A stretch of 64,000 nucleotides of DNA from Leifsonia shinshuensis (lineage in GTDB: Bacteria; Actinomycetota; Actinomycetes; Actinomycetales; Microbacteriaceae), in contig NZ_CP043641.1 of the NCBI RefSeq assembly GCF_014217625.1, positions 3,038,001 to 3,102,000 of the forward strand, in the 5' to 3' direction. Shown in pieces: positions 42,770 to 50,841 of this stretch (positions within the stretch are counted from its first letter, which is position 1; every line of letters starts with the position of its first letter). The position numbers and the translations under genes are program-made. Below the pieces are notes generated by a model. That model was not told the DNA's origin, did not search any database, and saw only the letters and a list, made by a program, of their open reading frames with translations.

Positions 42770-43535
42770 CGCGTGGCGTCCGAAGAAGGACCTCCACGAG
42801 CTCGCACCCTCCGACGTTATCGCCGGCCTGCTGGCCGATGCCGATGAGCAGGAGGTCCGCTTTCAGCACGCGAGCGGTGCCTCCCAGTTCGCCCCCTCGC
42901 AGTTCGAACAGGTGATGGAGGAGATCATCGCCGAGACCGATCCCGAGGCGCTCGTCCCGGACCGGTACCTCCCCGTCCCGGTGGAGCCGACGACCATCGT
43001 CATCGACCCGGTTCCCGTCCCCTCCCCCGCCCGGCAGCCCGAGCGCTTCGAGGAGCCGACCCGTCCGGCGCCGCGGCTCGCGACGAACCCCGGCGATCTG
43101 GTCTTCGTCTTCGGCCTCCGCGAGGACGCGCTGACCGTCGCGCGGGCGATGGCGCTCGCCACCCCCGTGATCGAGGTCGCCGTGGCCGGCACCGTCGGGC
43201 GCACCGGCTCGCGTCACGTCGGCGGCCGCCGGGAGGCCCTGCAGGCGCGGGCGGACGGCGTCCGGCGCAACGGGTCGACCATCGTCGCGATCGGCGTCGG
43301 CGAGGCGCCGGCCGACGCGTCGCGCTACGCCGGCATCCTGCACGACGTGGTCCCCGACCAGGTCTGGATCGCCGTCGACGTCACCCGCAAACCCGAGGAC
43401 ACCCGGGTCTGGGCGAACCTCGTCGCCGAGGCCGGCGACGGCGTCGATGCGATCGCCGCGATCGGCGTCGCGCACACGACCACGCCGGACTCGACCTCCC
43501 TTCTGGGGGTACCTGTCGGGTGGTCCGACCGCTAA
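42744..43535 (+). CDS. FlhF-like protein lacking a GTP-binding P-loop
   Basis: 263 aa from a TTG at 42744 with GGAG nine bases upstream; it overlaps flhA by 26 bp and no ATG/GTG alternative exists. Residues 1-115 are charged and Pro-rich. From 116 on it resembles the SRP-type G domain of FlhF: the first strand GDLVFVFG is followed by LREDALTVARAMA where FlhF has GPTGVGKTTT..AKLA, and PDQVWIAVDVTRKPED (204-219) matches the FlhF PDEVHLVLSATTK strand-loop. The TKLD base-recognition region reads AIGVAH. It occupies the flhF position after flhA. GTP binding looks lost; the family assignment is by eye. Confidence 0.68.
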   Translation: MSPRLWPHNAWRPKKDLHELAPSDVIAGLLADADEQEVRFQHASGASQFAPSQFEQVMEEIIAETDPEALVPDRYLPVPVEPTTIVIDPVPVPSPARQPERFEEPTRPAPRLATNPGDLVFVFGLREDALTVARAMALATPVIEVAVAGTVGRTGSRHVGGRREALQARADGVRRNGSTIVAIGVGEAPADASRYAGILHDVVPDQVWIAVDVTRKPEDTRVWANLVAEAGDGVDAIAAIGVAHTTTPDSTSLLGVPVGWSDR

Positions 43536-43550
43536 GCGTCGTGCACGAAC

Positions 43551-43567
43551 TATCCACCTGTGGATAA
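43551..43567. promoter_or_regulatory. Palindromic DnaA-box-like site
   Basis: TATCCAC-CT-GTGGATA (43551-43566), with a perfect DnaA 9-mer TGTGGATAA (TTATCCACA on the minus strand) at 43559-43567. A further CTGTGGATGA lies at 43747. The site lies in the relatively AT-rich 212-bp gap after the FlhF-like gene. One strict box is not an origin. Confidence 0.5.
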
Positions 43568-43747
43568 CTCTGTTGAAAAGCGGTGGAACAACCGTGCTCA
43601 GGTGTGGAGGACACGCCCGAGATTAAAGGTCTCTCATGTTCGCATTCAGGATGAAATGCCGCATGATCAGCATTTTTGCTTCCATTCTCGGAGATTCGAA
43701 GACAGCTTCGAAATTACACAGCCGTAATTCACACCCTGTGAAGGCCT

Positions 43748-44539
43748 GTGGATGATCATGTGCGAAACACCCCCGGAATAGGGTGGATCGTGCCCATTCT
43801 CACCGAGCTCGTCCCCACTGTCCTGGGCGTCGCGCTGCTCGCGCTGCTGGCCACGGCGGTGCTCGCCGCGTACCGCGTGCCGCACCGCTGGGCCCCCGCG
43901 CTCGCCATCCTCCGCGGCGCCGCGCAGCTCGCCGTCATCAGCCTCGTGCTCGCCGGCGTCATCACCGAGCCGGTCTGGGTCGCGCTGGCCCTCCTGGTCA
44001 TGTTCGGCGTCGCGGCGTCGACCGCGACGCACCGCATCGGCTGGTCGCGCGAGCACGCGCTGATGATGAGCACGGCGATGTTCACCGGCGTGGTGATCTC
44101 CTTCTCCGTGGTCTTCGTCACCGGCGCGATCGAGTTCTCGTCCCGGTACGCGCTCGCCATCGGCGGGATCGTGATCGGCAACTCGATGAGCATCGCGACG
44201 CTCGCCGGCCGGCGCTTCACGGAGGCGGTCGACGACCGCTGGGACGAGGTGGAGGGCTGGCTCGCTCTCGGCGCGACACCGCGCCAGTCGACCCTCGAGC
44301 AGGCCAGGGGAGCGGTGTACTCGGCACTCATACCGTCGGTCGACCAGACCAAGACGACGGGACTCGTGACGCTCCCTGGCGCGTTCGTCGGCGCGATCTT
44401 CGGCGGGGTCTCGCCCCTGGAGGCGGGCCGGTTCCAGGTGGTGGTGCTCGCGGCGATCATGGCGGCCGGGTCGATCACCGCAGTGATGGTCGCGGCCTGG
44501 CTCGCACCGGTGCGCGTCCGCCCGGCCCGGCTGCGCTGA
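43748..44539 (+). CDS. UPF0014/FetB-type ABC transporter permease
   Basis: 263 aa from GTG 43748; a GTG at 43790 could be the real start since the family begins close to the first helix. About seven transmembrane helices. GRRFTEAVDDRWDEVEGWLALGATPRQS and SALIPSVDQTKTTGLVTLPGAFVG carry the family motifs. E. coli FetB exports iron with the ATPase FetA; no ATPase gene is adjacent here. It has no evident link to flagella although it lies between the flagellar genes and csrA. Confidence 0.85.
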   Translation: MDDHVRNTPGIGWIVPILTELVPTVLGVALLALLATAVLAAYRVPHRWAPALAILRGAAQLAVISLVLAGVITEPVWVALALLVMFGVAASTATHRIGWSREHALMMSTAMFTGVVISFSVVFVTGAIEFSSRYALAIGGIVIGNSMSIATLAGRRFTEAVDDRWDEVEGWLALGATPRQSTLEQARGAVYSALIPSVDQTKTTGLVTLPGAFVGAIFGGVSPLEAGRFQVVVLAAIMAAGSITAVMVAAWLAPVRVRPARLR

Positions 44540-44601
44540 CGGGGATCGGACGGGCCGACGGGGGAGTGGGCGACGCGTCGGTCGCCCGATAGGCTGGATC
44601 A

Positions 44602-44838
44602 ATGCTGGTATTGACCCGGAAGGTCGGCGAGCGCGTGCTCATCGGTGACGACATCGTCGTCACGATCCTCGACGTCCGCGGCGATGGCGTGCGGGTCGGC
44701 ATCGACGCTCCGCGTGGGATCCGCATCCAGCGCGACGAGGTCGTCAAAGCGGTCGGCGAGGCGAACCTGGAGGCGACCGCCCCGGCCGTCGGTCCGGATG
44801 ACGCCGAGACACTGATCAAGCGTTCGCTCGGGCTCTAG
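44602..44838 (+). CDS. csrA: Carbon storage regulator CsrA
   Basis: 78 aa. MLVLTRKVGERVLIGDDIVVTIL and VRVGIDAPRGIRIQRDEV (family core, split here) cover the RNA-binding beta-dimer; GID-P-I-RDE residues contact RNA. A tail of about 25 aa extends beyond the core. CsrA dimers bind ANGGA loops near ribosome-binding sites. The fliW antagonist and several candidate target leaders are in this window. A GCCCGATAG sequence 10-18 bp upstream resembles the sigma-28 -10 but has no matching -35. Confidence 0.96.
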   Translation: MLVLTRKVGERVLIGDDIVVTILDVRGDGVRVGIDAPRGIRIQRDEVVKAVGEANLEATAPAVGPDDAETLIKRSLGL

Positions 44839-45154
44839 CGACGCCGCGCGGACCGGCGGGTGCCGGGCAGGCATGACGGCGTCCGAGCTCCCGCGCCGGG
44901 CGACGCCCCGCGTGCCCCTGGCTACCCGCGCGACGCGTTCCGGGTGAAAACTCGCGGCTGACGACCCCGCCCGCGAATGCCAGCGGGTCCACGAACCCTC
45001 CCGTGCCGCGCGCCAGGCTGCGCCACTCCCCGCCCTCCACCGCGGTTCCGCGCGCCGTCCGCCCACCCAGCGCCCACCCGGATGTCTGAACACCGGATGT
45101 AATGTCACTCGCCAGTGTGAGATTGAAATACATCGATGGTGGGGTGGACTAATC
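44839..45154. other. 316-bp intergenic region between csrA and the GT2 gene
   Basis: No credible gene was seen. The left two thirds are very GC-rich; the last 75 bp are AT-richer and probably hold the glycosyltransferase promoter. CCGGATGT is directly repeated at 45078-45085 and 45093-45100 (15-bp spacing), a possible regulator site. A reverse-strand open frame covers most of the region but has no ribosome site and no recognisable domain. Confidence 0.6.
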
Positions 45155-46480
45155 GTGAAGCTGGTTTCCGCGGCGATCTTCGTCGTCGTCAGTGCGGCGT
45201 TCGGGTGGCTCTGGTGGAGCGCAGGCGGTCCGAGCTGGTACGGGATCGCCGTCACCGCGCTCCTGGCGACCAAGCTCCTGCTCTCGTGGCTGCACCGCCC
45301 CAAGAGCGTGGAGACCGCGGAGGACCGCCGGCGGGTCGACGCGCTCGCCGTGGGCGTCGCCATCCCGATGTACAACGAGGACCCGCAGATGCTGCGGGCC
45401 TGCCTCTCGTCGTTGCTGGCTCAGACCAGACCCGTCCGGACGGTGGTGGTCGTGGATGACGGATCGCGCACCGGTTCCGCCGTCGAGGAGGCGCGCAGCT
45501 GGATCCCGTCGTTCGCGGAGCGCGGGATCGCGCTGCAGGTGGTGGTGTTCGACGTCAACCGCGGCAAGCGCCAGGGCCTGATGGAGTGCCTCGACCGGCA
45601 GCCGGAGGCCGAGCTCCTGCTCTGCGTCGACTCCGACACCGTGCTGGACGAGCGCGCGGTGGAGAACGCGATCATCCCGTTCACGAGCGAACGGGTGAAG
45701 GTCGTGACGGGTCTCGTGCTCGCCATCAACTACCGCAGGAACCTGCTGACCCGGCTCACCGACCTGCGCTACGCGAACGCGTTCCTCTTCGAGCGCGGGG
45801 CGTACTCGACCCTGCGCTCGGTGCTCTGCGCCTGCGGTTCGCTCGCCGTCTACCGCACCGAGGTGATGCGCGCACACCGGGAGGACTTCCTCACGCAGAC
45901 GTTCCTCGGGGTCCCCGCGGTCGTCGGCGACGATCGCCGCCTGACCAACTACGGCCTGCTGGAGGGCGACGCGCTGCTGCAGCCGGACGCGATCGCCTAC
46001 ACCGCGGTGCCGGAGCGGTTCGGTCACTACCTGCGTCAGCAGATCCGCTGGAACAAGTCGTTCTTCCGGGAGTCCGTCTGGGTGCTGCGCTCGCTGTCGC
46101 CGCGGAAGGCGGCGTTCTGGCTCACGTTCGTGGAACTGCTCACGTGGGTGGTGTTCTCTCTCGCCATCATGCACGCGGTCCTCCTCGCCCCCGTCGTCAA
46201 CGGCAGCGCCCCGTTCGTCGGCTATCTGCTGTGCGTCGCCCTGCTCGCCTACGCGCGCTCCATCCGGTACCTCGACCTGCCCGGCGCCGCGCGCAGCCTC
46301 GGCGATCGGGTGAGCGGCTTCCTGCTGGCGCCGCTCTACGGGCTGCTGCACGTGTTCGTCCTGATCTGGCTGCGGCTGTACGCGCTCCTGACGCTGAGGA
46401 GCAACCGCTGGGGGACGCGGCGCGGGATCGAGGTGGCGCTGCCTGCGGAGCACCGGGTGGACGGCGTCGACGTGCGCTGA
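45155..46480 (+). CDS. Hyaluronan-synthase-like processive GT2 glycosyltransferase
   Basis: 441 aa, GTG start. Two N-terminal membrane helices, a cytosolic GT-A domain and three to four C-terminal helices. Motifs: VAIPMYNED, VVVVDDGS, CVDSDT (DXD), GDDRRLTNYG and QQIRWNKSFFRE (the Q/RxxRW motif). The GDDR-LTNY and QQ-RWNKSFFRE forms are those of class I hyaluronan synthases. It should polymerise a UDP-sugar at the membrane while exporting the chain. No UDP-sugar biosynthetic genes are adjacent, so the polymer is unknown; chitin-like or N-acetylglucosamine polymers are alternatives. It converges on the next gene with a 21-bp gap. Confidence 0.85.
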   Translation: MKLVSAAIFVVVSAAFGWLWWSAGGPSWYGIAVTALLATKLLLSWLHRPKSVETAEDRRRVDALAVGVAIPMYNEDPQMLRACLSSLLAQTRPVRTVVVVDDGSRTGSAVEEARSWIPSFAERGIALQVVVFDVNRGKRQGLMECLDRQPEAELLLCVDSDTVLDERAVENAIIPFTSERVKVVTGLVLAINYRRNLLTRLTDLRYANAFLFERGAYSTLRSVLCACGSLAVYRTEVMRAHREDFLTQTFLGVPAVVGDDRRLTNYGLLEGDALLQPDAIAYTAVPERFGHYLRQQIRWNKSFFRESVWVLRSLSPRKAAFWLTFVELLTWVVFSLAIMHAVLLAPVVNGSAPFVGYLLCVALLAYARSIRYLDLPGAARSLGDRVSGFLLAPLYGLLHVFVLIWLRLYALLTLRSNRWGTRRGIEVALPAEHRVDGVDVR

Positions 46481-46501
46481 CCGCGATCGGCTGGAACAGC
46501 G

Positions 46502-47260
46502 TCAGCGCCGCGGCGTCCAGCCGGGCGGATGCGGGAACTCCAGCGCCGCCCGCTCGCGGTCGGCCTCCGCCGACCAGCCCTGAGCGGCGCCCTCGGCGTC
46601 GAACCCGCCGCGTGCGACGCGGAAGCCCAGGTCCTCGTGCTGCGTCCGCGGCGAGCCGCCGCGGCGGACCGAGGCGCGCACGCTCCAGGCGTCGTCGGCG
46701 AAGCCGCCGCCGCGGAACACCCGGTAGTCGTCGTAGCGGGCCGGGTCGAGGTAGTCCCAGCACCACTCCCAGACGTTCCCGAGCGTGTCGAACAGGCCGT
46801 TCAGGTTGGGGAGCCGGCCGCCCACGTCGTGCGGCGCGCCGAGACCGTCGGCGCTGGTCCAGGCGACCTCCGCCAGCGGGCCGTAGTGCGGACCGGTGGA
46901 GCCCGCGCGGCAGGCGTGCTCCCACTCCGCCTCGGTCGGGAGGCGGTAGCCGTCGGAGTCGACGTGCCAGGTGACCTCCTCGCCGTCGAACGAGTAGGCC
47001 GGGTCCAGGCCCTCCCACTCCGACGCGGCGTTGCAGAACCGGATGGCGCGCAGCCAGCTGATCCCGGTCGCGGGGCGGCGGGGATGTGCGGCCGGCTCGC
47101 CGATCAGCTCGGCCACCTGCTCCTCGGTCACCGGGAAGACGCCGATCTCGAACGACTCCAGCTCGACGGTCCAGCGGCGCTTCTGCCGGGCATCGTGGAG
47201 CTGCACCGCTCCGGGCGGGATGTACGCCAGGTCGATGTCCGCGCCTTCCACGGTGCCCAC
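46502..47260 (-). CDS. SUMF1/FGE-fold protein without the FGE catalytic cysteines
   Basis: 252 aa, GTG start (a second GTG is three codons in). Family landmarks: VFPVTEEQVAEL, ISWLRAIRFCNAASEW, YRLPTEAEWEHACRAG, GNVWEWCWDYLD, RVFRGGGFADDAWSVRASVRR and LGFRVARG. In formylglycine-generating enzymes the RGGS segment carries the active Cys; here that segment has none. It is therefore a SUMF1-fold protein of another function, perhaps like the many uncharacterised FGE-sulfatase domain proteins. A terminator separates it from the SDR operon upstream. Confidence 0.83.
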   Translation of the reverse strand: MGTVEGADIDLAYIPPGAVQLHDARQKRRWTVELESFEIGVFPVTEEQVAELIGEPAAHPRRPATGISWLRAIRFCNAASEWEGLDPAYSFDGEEVTWHVDSDGYRLPTEAEWEHACRAGSTGPHYGPLAEVAWTSADGLGAPHDVGGRLPNLNGLFDTLGNVWEWCWDYLDPARYDDYRVFRGGGFADDAWSVRASVRRGGSPRTQHEDLGFRVARGGFDAEGAAQGWSAEADRERAALEFPHPPGWTPRR

Positions 47261-47276
47261 CCTGCCACAAACACGA

Positions 47277-47320
47277 ACGCCTCCGGGCCGTCTGTACGGG
47301 ACAGGCCGGTCCGGAGGCGT
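47277..47320 (-). terminator. Terminator of the GH42-GcvP-like operon
   Basis: ACGCCTCCGG (47277-47286) pairs with CCGGAGGCGT (47311-47320), a 10-bp perfect stem with a 24-nt loop. On the leftward transcript it is followed by TTCGTGTTTG. It lies 10 bp past the SDR stop. Confidence 0.7.
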
Positions 47321-47330
47321 CGGTGGGGAG

Positions 47331-48089
47331 TTACGCGATGCCGCCGCCGTCGGCGACCAGCGCCGTACCGGTCACGTACGACGACTCGTCGCTCGCCAGC
47401 CAGACGACCGCCGCAGCGATCTCCGACGGCTCGCCCATGCGGCGCAACGGGCGGTCGGCGGCCTCCGCGAGGAAGGAGCCGGCCTCCTGACCGAGCTGGC
47501 GGGCCTCGTCGCGGAGCATCCCGGTGTTCACGTCGCCCGGGTTGATCGAGTTCACGCGGATGCCCTGCGGGCCGTGGTCGATCGCCAGGGCGCGGGTCAT
47601 GTTCACGACGGCGCCCTTGGAGGCGCAGTAGGAGATGGCCTGGCCGCCGCCCTTGAGTCCCCAGCCGCTGCCGGTGTTGATGATCGAGCCCGCGCCCGCC
47701 GCGGCCATGATCGGGACGACGTGCTTGCACATCAGGAAGACGCCGCGGACGTTCACGCCGAAGACGCGGTCCCACTCCTCGACGGTCGTCTCGACGGCGG
47801 TGGTGCGGCGGATGATGCCCGCGTTGTTGAACGACACGTCGACGCCGCCGAAGGCCTCCACCACGGCGGCGACCACGCGCTCCACGTCGGGCTCGGAGGA
47901 CACGTCGGCGCCGAGCGCGATCGCCTCGCCTCCGGCCGCGCGGATCTCGGCGGCCACGGCCTCCGCGGCCTCCAGCTGCAGGTCGACGACGGCGACGCGC
48001 GCGCCCTCCGTCGCGAAGGCGAGGGAGGTGGCGCGGCCGATGCCGCCGGCCCCTCCGGTGACGATGGCGGACTTGCCGGCTAGACGCAT
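47331..48089 (-). CDS. SDR-family oxidoreductase
   Basis: 252 aa. Classical SDR: cofactor motif TGGAGGIG (residues 11-18), Asp after strand 2 (AVVDLQ, favouring NAD), NNAG, catalytic Ser in TGSGWG, YCASK (Tyr-x-x-x-Lys), and the NPGDVNTGM/GxA-tail. It is the last gene of the GH42-gcvPA-gcvPB-kinase operon, overlapping the kinase gene by 10 bp, which suggests a role in the same pathway. Substrate unknown. Confidence 0.9.
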   Translation of the reverse strand: MRLAGKSAIVTGGAGGIGRATSLAFATEGARVAVVDLQLEAAEAVAAEIRAAGGEAIALGADVSSEPDVERVVAAVVEAFGGVDVSFNNAGIIRRTTAVETTVEEWDRVFGVNVRGVFLMCKHVVPIMAAAGAGSIINTGSGWGLKGGGQAISYCASKGAVVNMTRALAIDHGPQGIRVNSINPGDVNTGMLRDEARQLGQEAGSFLAEAADRPLRRMGEPSEIAAAVVWLASDESSYVTGTALVADGGGIA

Positions 48090-49234
48090 TCGGGTTCTCC
48101 TTCGATGGGGGCCGCTGACGCGGCACTGACAGGGTAGAGGCTCGCGGTGGCGGGCCCGGTGGTCACGCTGACGTGACCGGCCAGCCGCCGGTCGAGAGCC
48201 GGGTCGCCGGTGTCGACCAGGAGCGGCCGGCCGGCGAGGTCGATGAGCTTCTGCTCGGTGGCGACCACGAGCAGGGGATCGGCGCCGAGCGCGGCGATCA
48301 CGCGCGCGGAGAGCTGCTGGTTGCCGCGGCCGAGCAGGAAGCCCTGTCCGCCGATCACGGTCACGACCGCCCGCGCGGCGTGGGCGCGGACGGCGTCGAA
48401 GGCCTGCTGCTCGGTGACGTCGCGGGCGAGAATGAGGCCGTCCTGGACGATGTCGACGCCGAGCGGGGAGGTGTCCAGCCCGAGTGCGCGGCCGAGCTCG
48501 ACCGTGGTGCCGCCGGGGCCGAGCAGGTAGCGCACGCCCGGGAGCATGCGGTCGGCGGCGCCCGCTGCGGCGCGGCGGACGGCCTCCCGGGCGCTCGTGG
48601 GCGTGGCGGCCTTGCGGGCCTGCGTGCGGCCGGCGGCGACGGGCACGGGGACGAGCGCGAACAGGCGCGGGTCGGGGCGGCCGCTGCGCAGGAGGTCCTC
48701 GTCGAGGTCGAGCACCTCGGCCTCGGCGGTGGGCAGCGGCGCGCGCATCCAGTCGGCGGCGAGGGCGCCCGCCGCGGCGGGGCCGACGGCGAAGCAGCCG
48801 GAGTACATCTTGACGCCGGCGGGGATGCCGAGGACGGCAGTGCCGGAGGAGTGCGGCAGGCCGCGGGCGACGTCCCGGGCGGTGCCGTCGCCGCCGGCGA
48901 ACAGGACCAGGGAGGCTCCGGCGGCGCGGAGTGCGGCGGCGGCGCGGGCGGTGTCGTCGGGGGTGGTAGCCGACGATGCCGGAGCATATGCCACCTGCGG
49001 CATAAGCCCGGCCTCCCGCACGACATCCTCCCCCAGTGCACCCGCCGCCGTCAGAACCGTGGCGCCTGGCCGGGCGGCAGCGAGCACGCGCAGCGCCTGT
49101 GCCGCCCGGTCTCCGGCGCGGCGACGGCCGCCGCGGCGCAGCGCCTCACGCTGCACCGCGACGCCGTCGCTGCCGGCGAGGCCCGCCGGCCCGCCGACGC
49201 CCGCGACCGGGTTCACGATCAGGCCGATCGTCAC
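48080..49234 (-). CDS. COG3199/AcoX-type ATP-NAD kinase-like protein
   Basis: 384 aa from GTG 49234, overlapping the GcvPB-like gene by 4 bp. N-terminal GLIVNPVAGVGG, FAGGDGTARDVARGL (the GGDGT diphosphate loop of NAD kinases), GIPAGVKMYSGCFAV and a C-terminal VTVIGGQGFLLGRGNQQLS match the COG3199 family (predicted ATP-NAD kinase, also called AcoX in acetoin gene clusters). True NAD kinase activity has not been assigned to this subgroup. Its coupling to the glycine-dehydrogenase-like halves suggests that it phosphorylates a small molecule or cofactor in their pathway. Confidence 0.85.
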   Translation of the reverse strand: MTIGLIVNPVAGVGGPAGLAGSDGVAVQREALRRGGRRRAGDRAAQALRVLAAARPGATVLTAAGALGEDVVREAGLMPQVAYAPASSATTPDDTARAAAALRAAGASLVLFAGGDGTARDVARGLPHSSGTAVLGIPAGVKMYSGCFAVGPAAAGALAADWMRAPLPTAEAEVLDLDEDLLRSGRPDPRLFALVPVPVAAGRTQARKAATPTSAREAVRRAAAGAADRMLPGVRYLLGPGGTTVELGRALGLDTSPLGVDIVQDGLILARDVTEQQAFDAVRAHAARAVVTVIGGQGFLLGRGNQQLSARVIAALGADPLLVVATEQKLIDLAGRPLLVDTGDPALDRRLAGHVSVTTGPATASLYPVSAASAAPIEGEPECV

Positions 49235-50841
49235 ACGACCGCTTCTTCCAGCACAGCGGCTGCGGGTGCGGATACGCCCTCCCCGAAGTGCTTCCGCCGG
49301 TACGCGCGCCACGTGACGGCCCAGCGCTCCGGGTCGTCCAGGTCGTCGTGGTGCGTGTGGTGGACGGTCTGGTTGTGCGGAGCCGTCCGGACGACCTCCG
49401 GGGTCTCCCGCGCCTCGCGCGCGACCTCGGCGAGCACGCGCGCGTACTCCTCCAGCTCGGCCTTCGAGTACGACTCGGTCGGCTCCAGGGTGAACGGCTG
49501 CGGAACCACATACGGGTGGTGGCTGGTCCAGTAGTGCATACCGAAGTCGCTCGCCCGGATGCCGATCTCCTCCGAGCTGATGCCGGTCTCCTCGAACAAC
49601 TCCTGCCACGAGTAGCGCACCTGCTCGATGCGCCGGCGGCCGGTCGCGTACGGAGCGCTGGCGCCGGGGATGTCGAGGACGAGCTTCATCAGGTAGTTGT
49701 TGTTCAGCACCGCCGTCTCGGCCACGGCGCGGAGGCCGGGGGCGCCGAGCGCGCGGATCCACGCGTAGGTGCGGACGATGTTCGGGATGACGCCGTAGAA
49801 GGGTGCGACCGAGCCGATCGACTGCGGCCGATCCGCGTCGAGCACGTACTGGTCGCCGACCTTCTCCACCACGGGGCCCGGCAGGAACGGGGCCAGGGCC
49901 TCCGACACCGCGTTGGCGCCGGAGCCGGGGCCGCCGCAGCCGTGCGGGGTGCCGAACGTCTTGTGCAGGTTGAAGTGGCACACGTCGAACCCGGCGTCGC
50001 GGGCGCGGGTGATGCCGAGGATGCCGTTCGCGTTCGCCTGGTCGTACGAGGCCAGCGCCCCGACCGAGTGCGCCAGCTCCACCCACTCGCGGATGCGCGG
50101 GTTGTAGATGCCGGTGTCCTCCGGGTTGGTGACCATGATCGCGGCCGTGCGCTCGGAGAGGGCCGCACGCAGCGCCTCCACGTCGGGGTAGCCGTCGGCG
50201 TCCGGGAAGATCGTGATCACCTTGTACCCGGCCATCTTCGCGGCGGCGGCGTTCGACGGGTGCGAGAAGATCGTGGTGATGACTTCGTCGCGCTGCTCGG
50301 CCTCGCCGCGGGAGGCGTGGTAGGCGCGGATCATCGAGATGTTCGCCCAGATCGCCTCCGAGCCGCCGCTGGTCTGCAGCGAGACCCGGCTCATGCCGGA
50401 GATCTCGGCGAGCATCCGCTCGGTGCGCCAGACGATCTCCAGGACGCCCTGCGCCGACTCAGGGTCCTGCAGGGGGTGGAGGTCGGTGAGGTCGGGTGTG
50501 CGGATGATCGTCTCGTTGACCTTCGGCGCGTACTTCATCGTGCAGGTGCCCTGGCCCACGTCGACGTTGAGGTCGGCGCCGAGGTTCTCCTGGCTGAGCC
50601 GGAGGTAGTGCTTGAGCACGCGCATCTGGCCGAGCTCGGGGAGCGCGGGCGCGGAGGCGCGGCGCAGGGAGGCCGGAAGCTCGGCGACCACGTCGCCGAC
50701 GGCGGCGCGCACGCCGTCCTCGGTGCGCGATGGGATGACGCCGCGCTCGCCTGGAGCGTGCAGCTCGAAGACGATCGGCTCGTCCCAGCGCGCCTGGTGG
50801 AACCGGCGCAGCGGGGGCTTGGGGGCGATGGGGAGAGTCAT
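49231..50841 (-). CDS. Divergent glycine dehydrogenase P-protein, C-terminal half type (GcvPB-like)
   Basis: 536 aa from ATG 50841. PLP-dependent; the Schiff-base Lys is 294 in FNLHKTFGTPHGCGGPG, where canonical P-proteins have PHGGGGPG. TCTMKYAPKVNE (99-110) and HPLQDPESAQG are recognisable. The motif written QPxxGAxGE in P-proteins reads LQTSGGSEA (155-163). The N- and C-termini are longer than in B. subtilis GcvPB (about 488 aa). No gcvT or gcvH accompanies it. A conventional role in glycine cleavage is possible but these active-site changes argue for a paralog with another amino acid substrate. Confidence 0.82.
   Translation of the reverse strand: MTLPIAPKPPLRRFHQARWDEPIVFELHAPGERGVIPSRTEDGVRAAVGDVVAELPASLRRASAPALPELGQMRVLKHYLRLSQENLGADLNVDVGQGTCTMKYAPKVNETIIRTPDLTDLHPLQDPESAQGVLEIVWRTERMLAEISGMSRVSLQTSGGSEAIWANISMIRAYHASRGEAEQRDEVITTIFSHPSNAAAAKMAGYKVITIFPDADGYPDVEALRAALSERTAAIMVTNPEDTGIYNPRIREWVELAHSVGALASYDQANANGILGITRARDAGFDVCHFNLHKTFGTPHGCGGPGSGANAVSEALAPFLPGPVVEKVGDQYVLDADRPQSIGSVAPFYGVIPNIVRTYAWIRALGAPGLRAVAETAVLNNNYLMKLVLDIPGASAPYATGRRRIEQVRYSWQELFEETGISSEEIGIRASDFGMHYWTSHHPYVVPQPFTLEPTESYSKAELEEYARVLAEVAREARETPEVVRTAPHNQTVHHTHHDDLDDPERWAVTWRAYRRKHFGEGVSAPAAAVLEEAVV

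Noticed and set aside
44584..44592. GCCCGATAG before csrA as a FliA promoter
   Set aside because: The -10 has an extra C and the bases 15 bp upstream (GTGG) do not resemble TAAC/TTAC.
44839..45000. Riboswitch (c-di-AMP or c-di-GMP type) after csrA
   Set aside because: A GGGTGAA-like string is present but the conserved core segments of these riboswitches could not be matched on either strand.
44816..45133. 105-codon minus-strand frame after csrA
   Set aside because: No Shine-Dalgarno, no domain, Gly/Arg/Ala-rich composition typical of chance frames.
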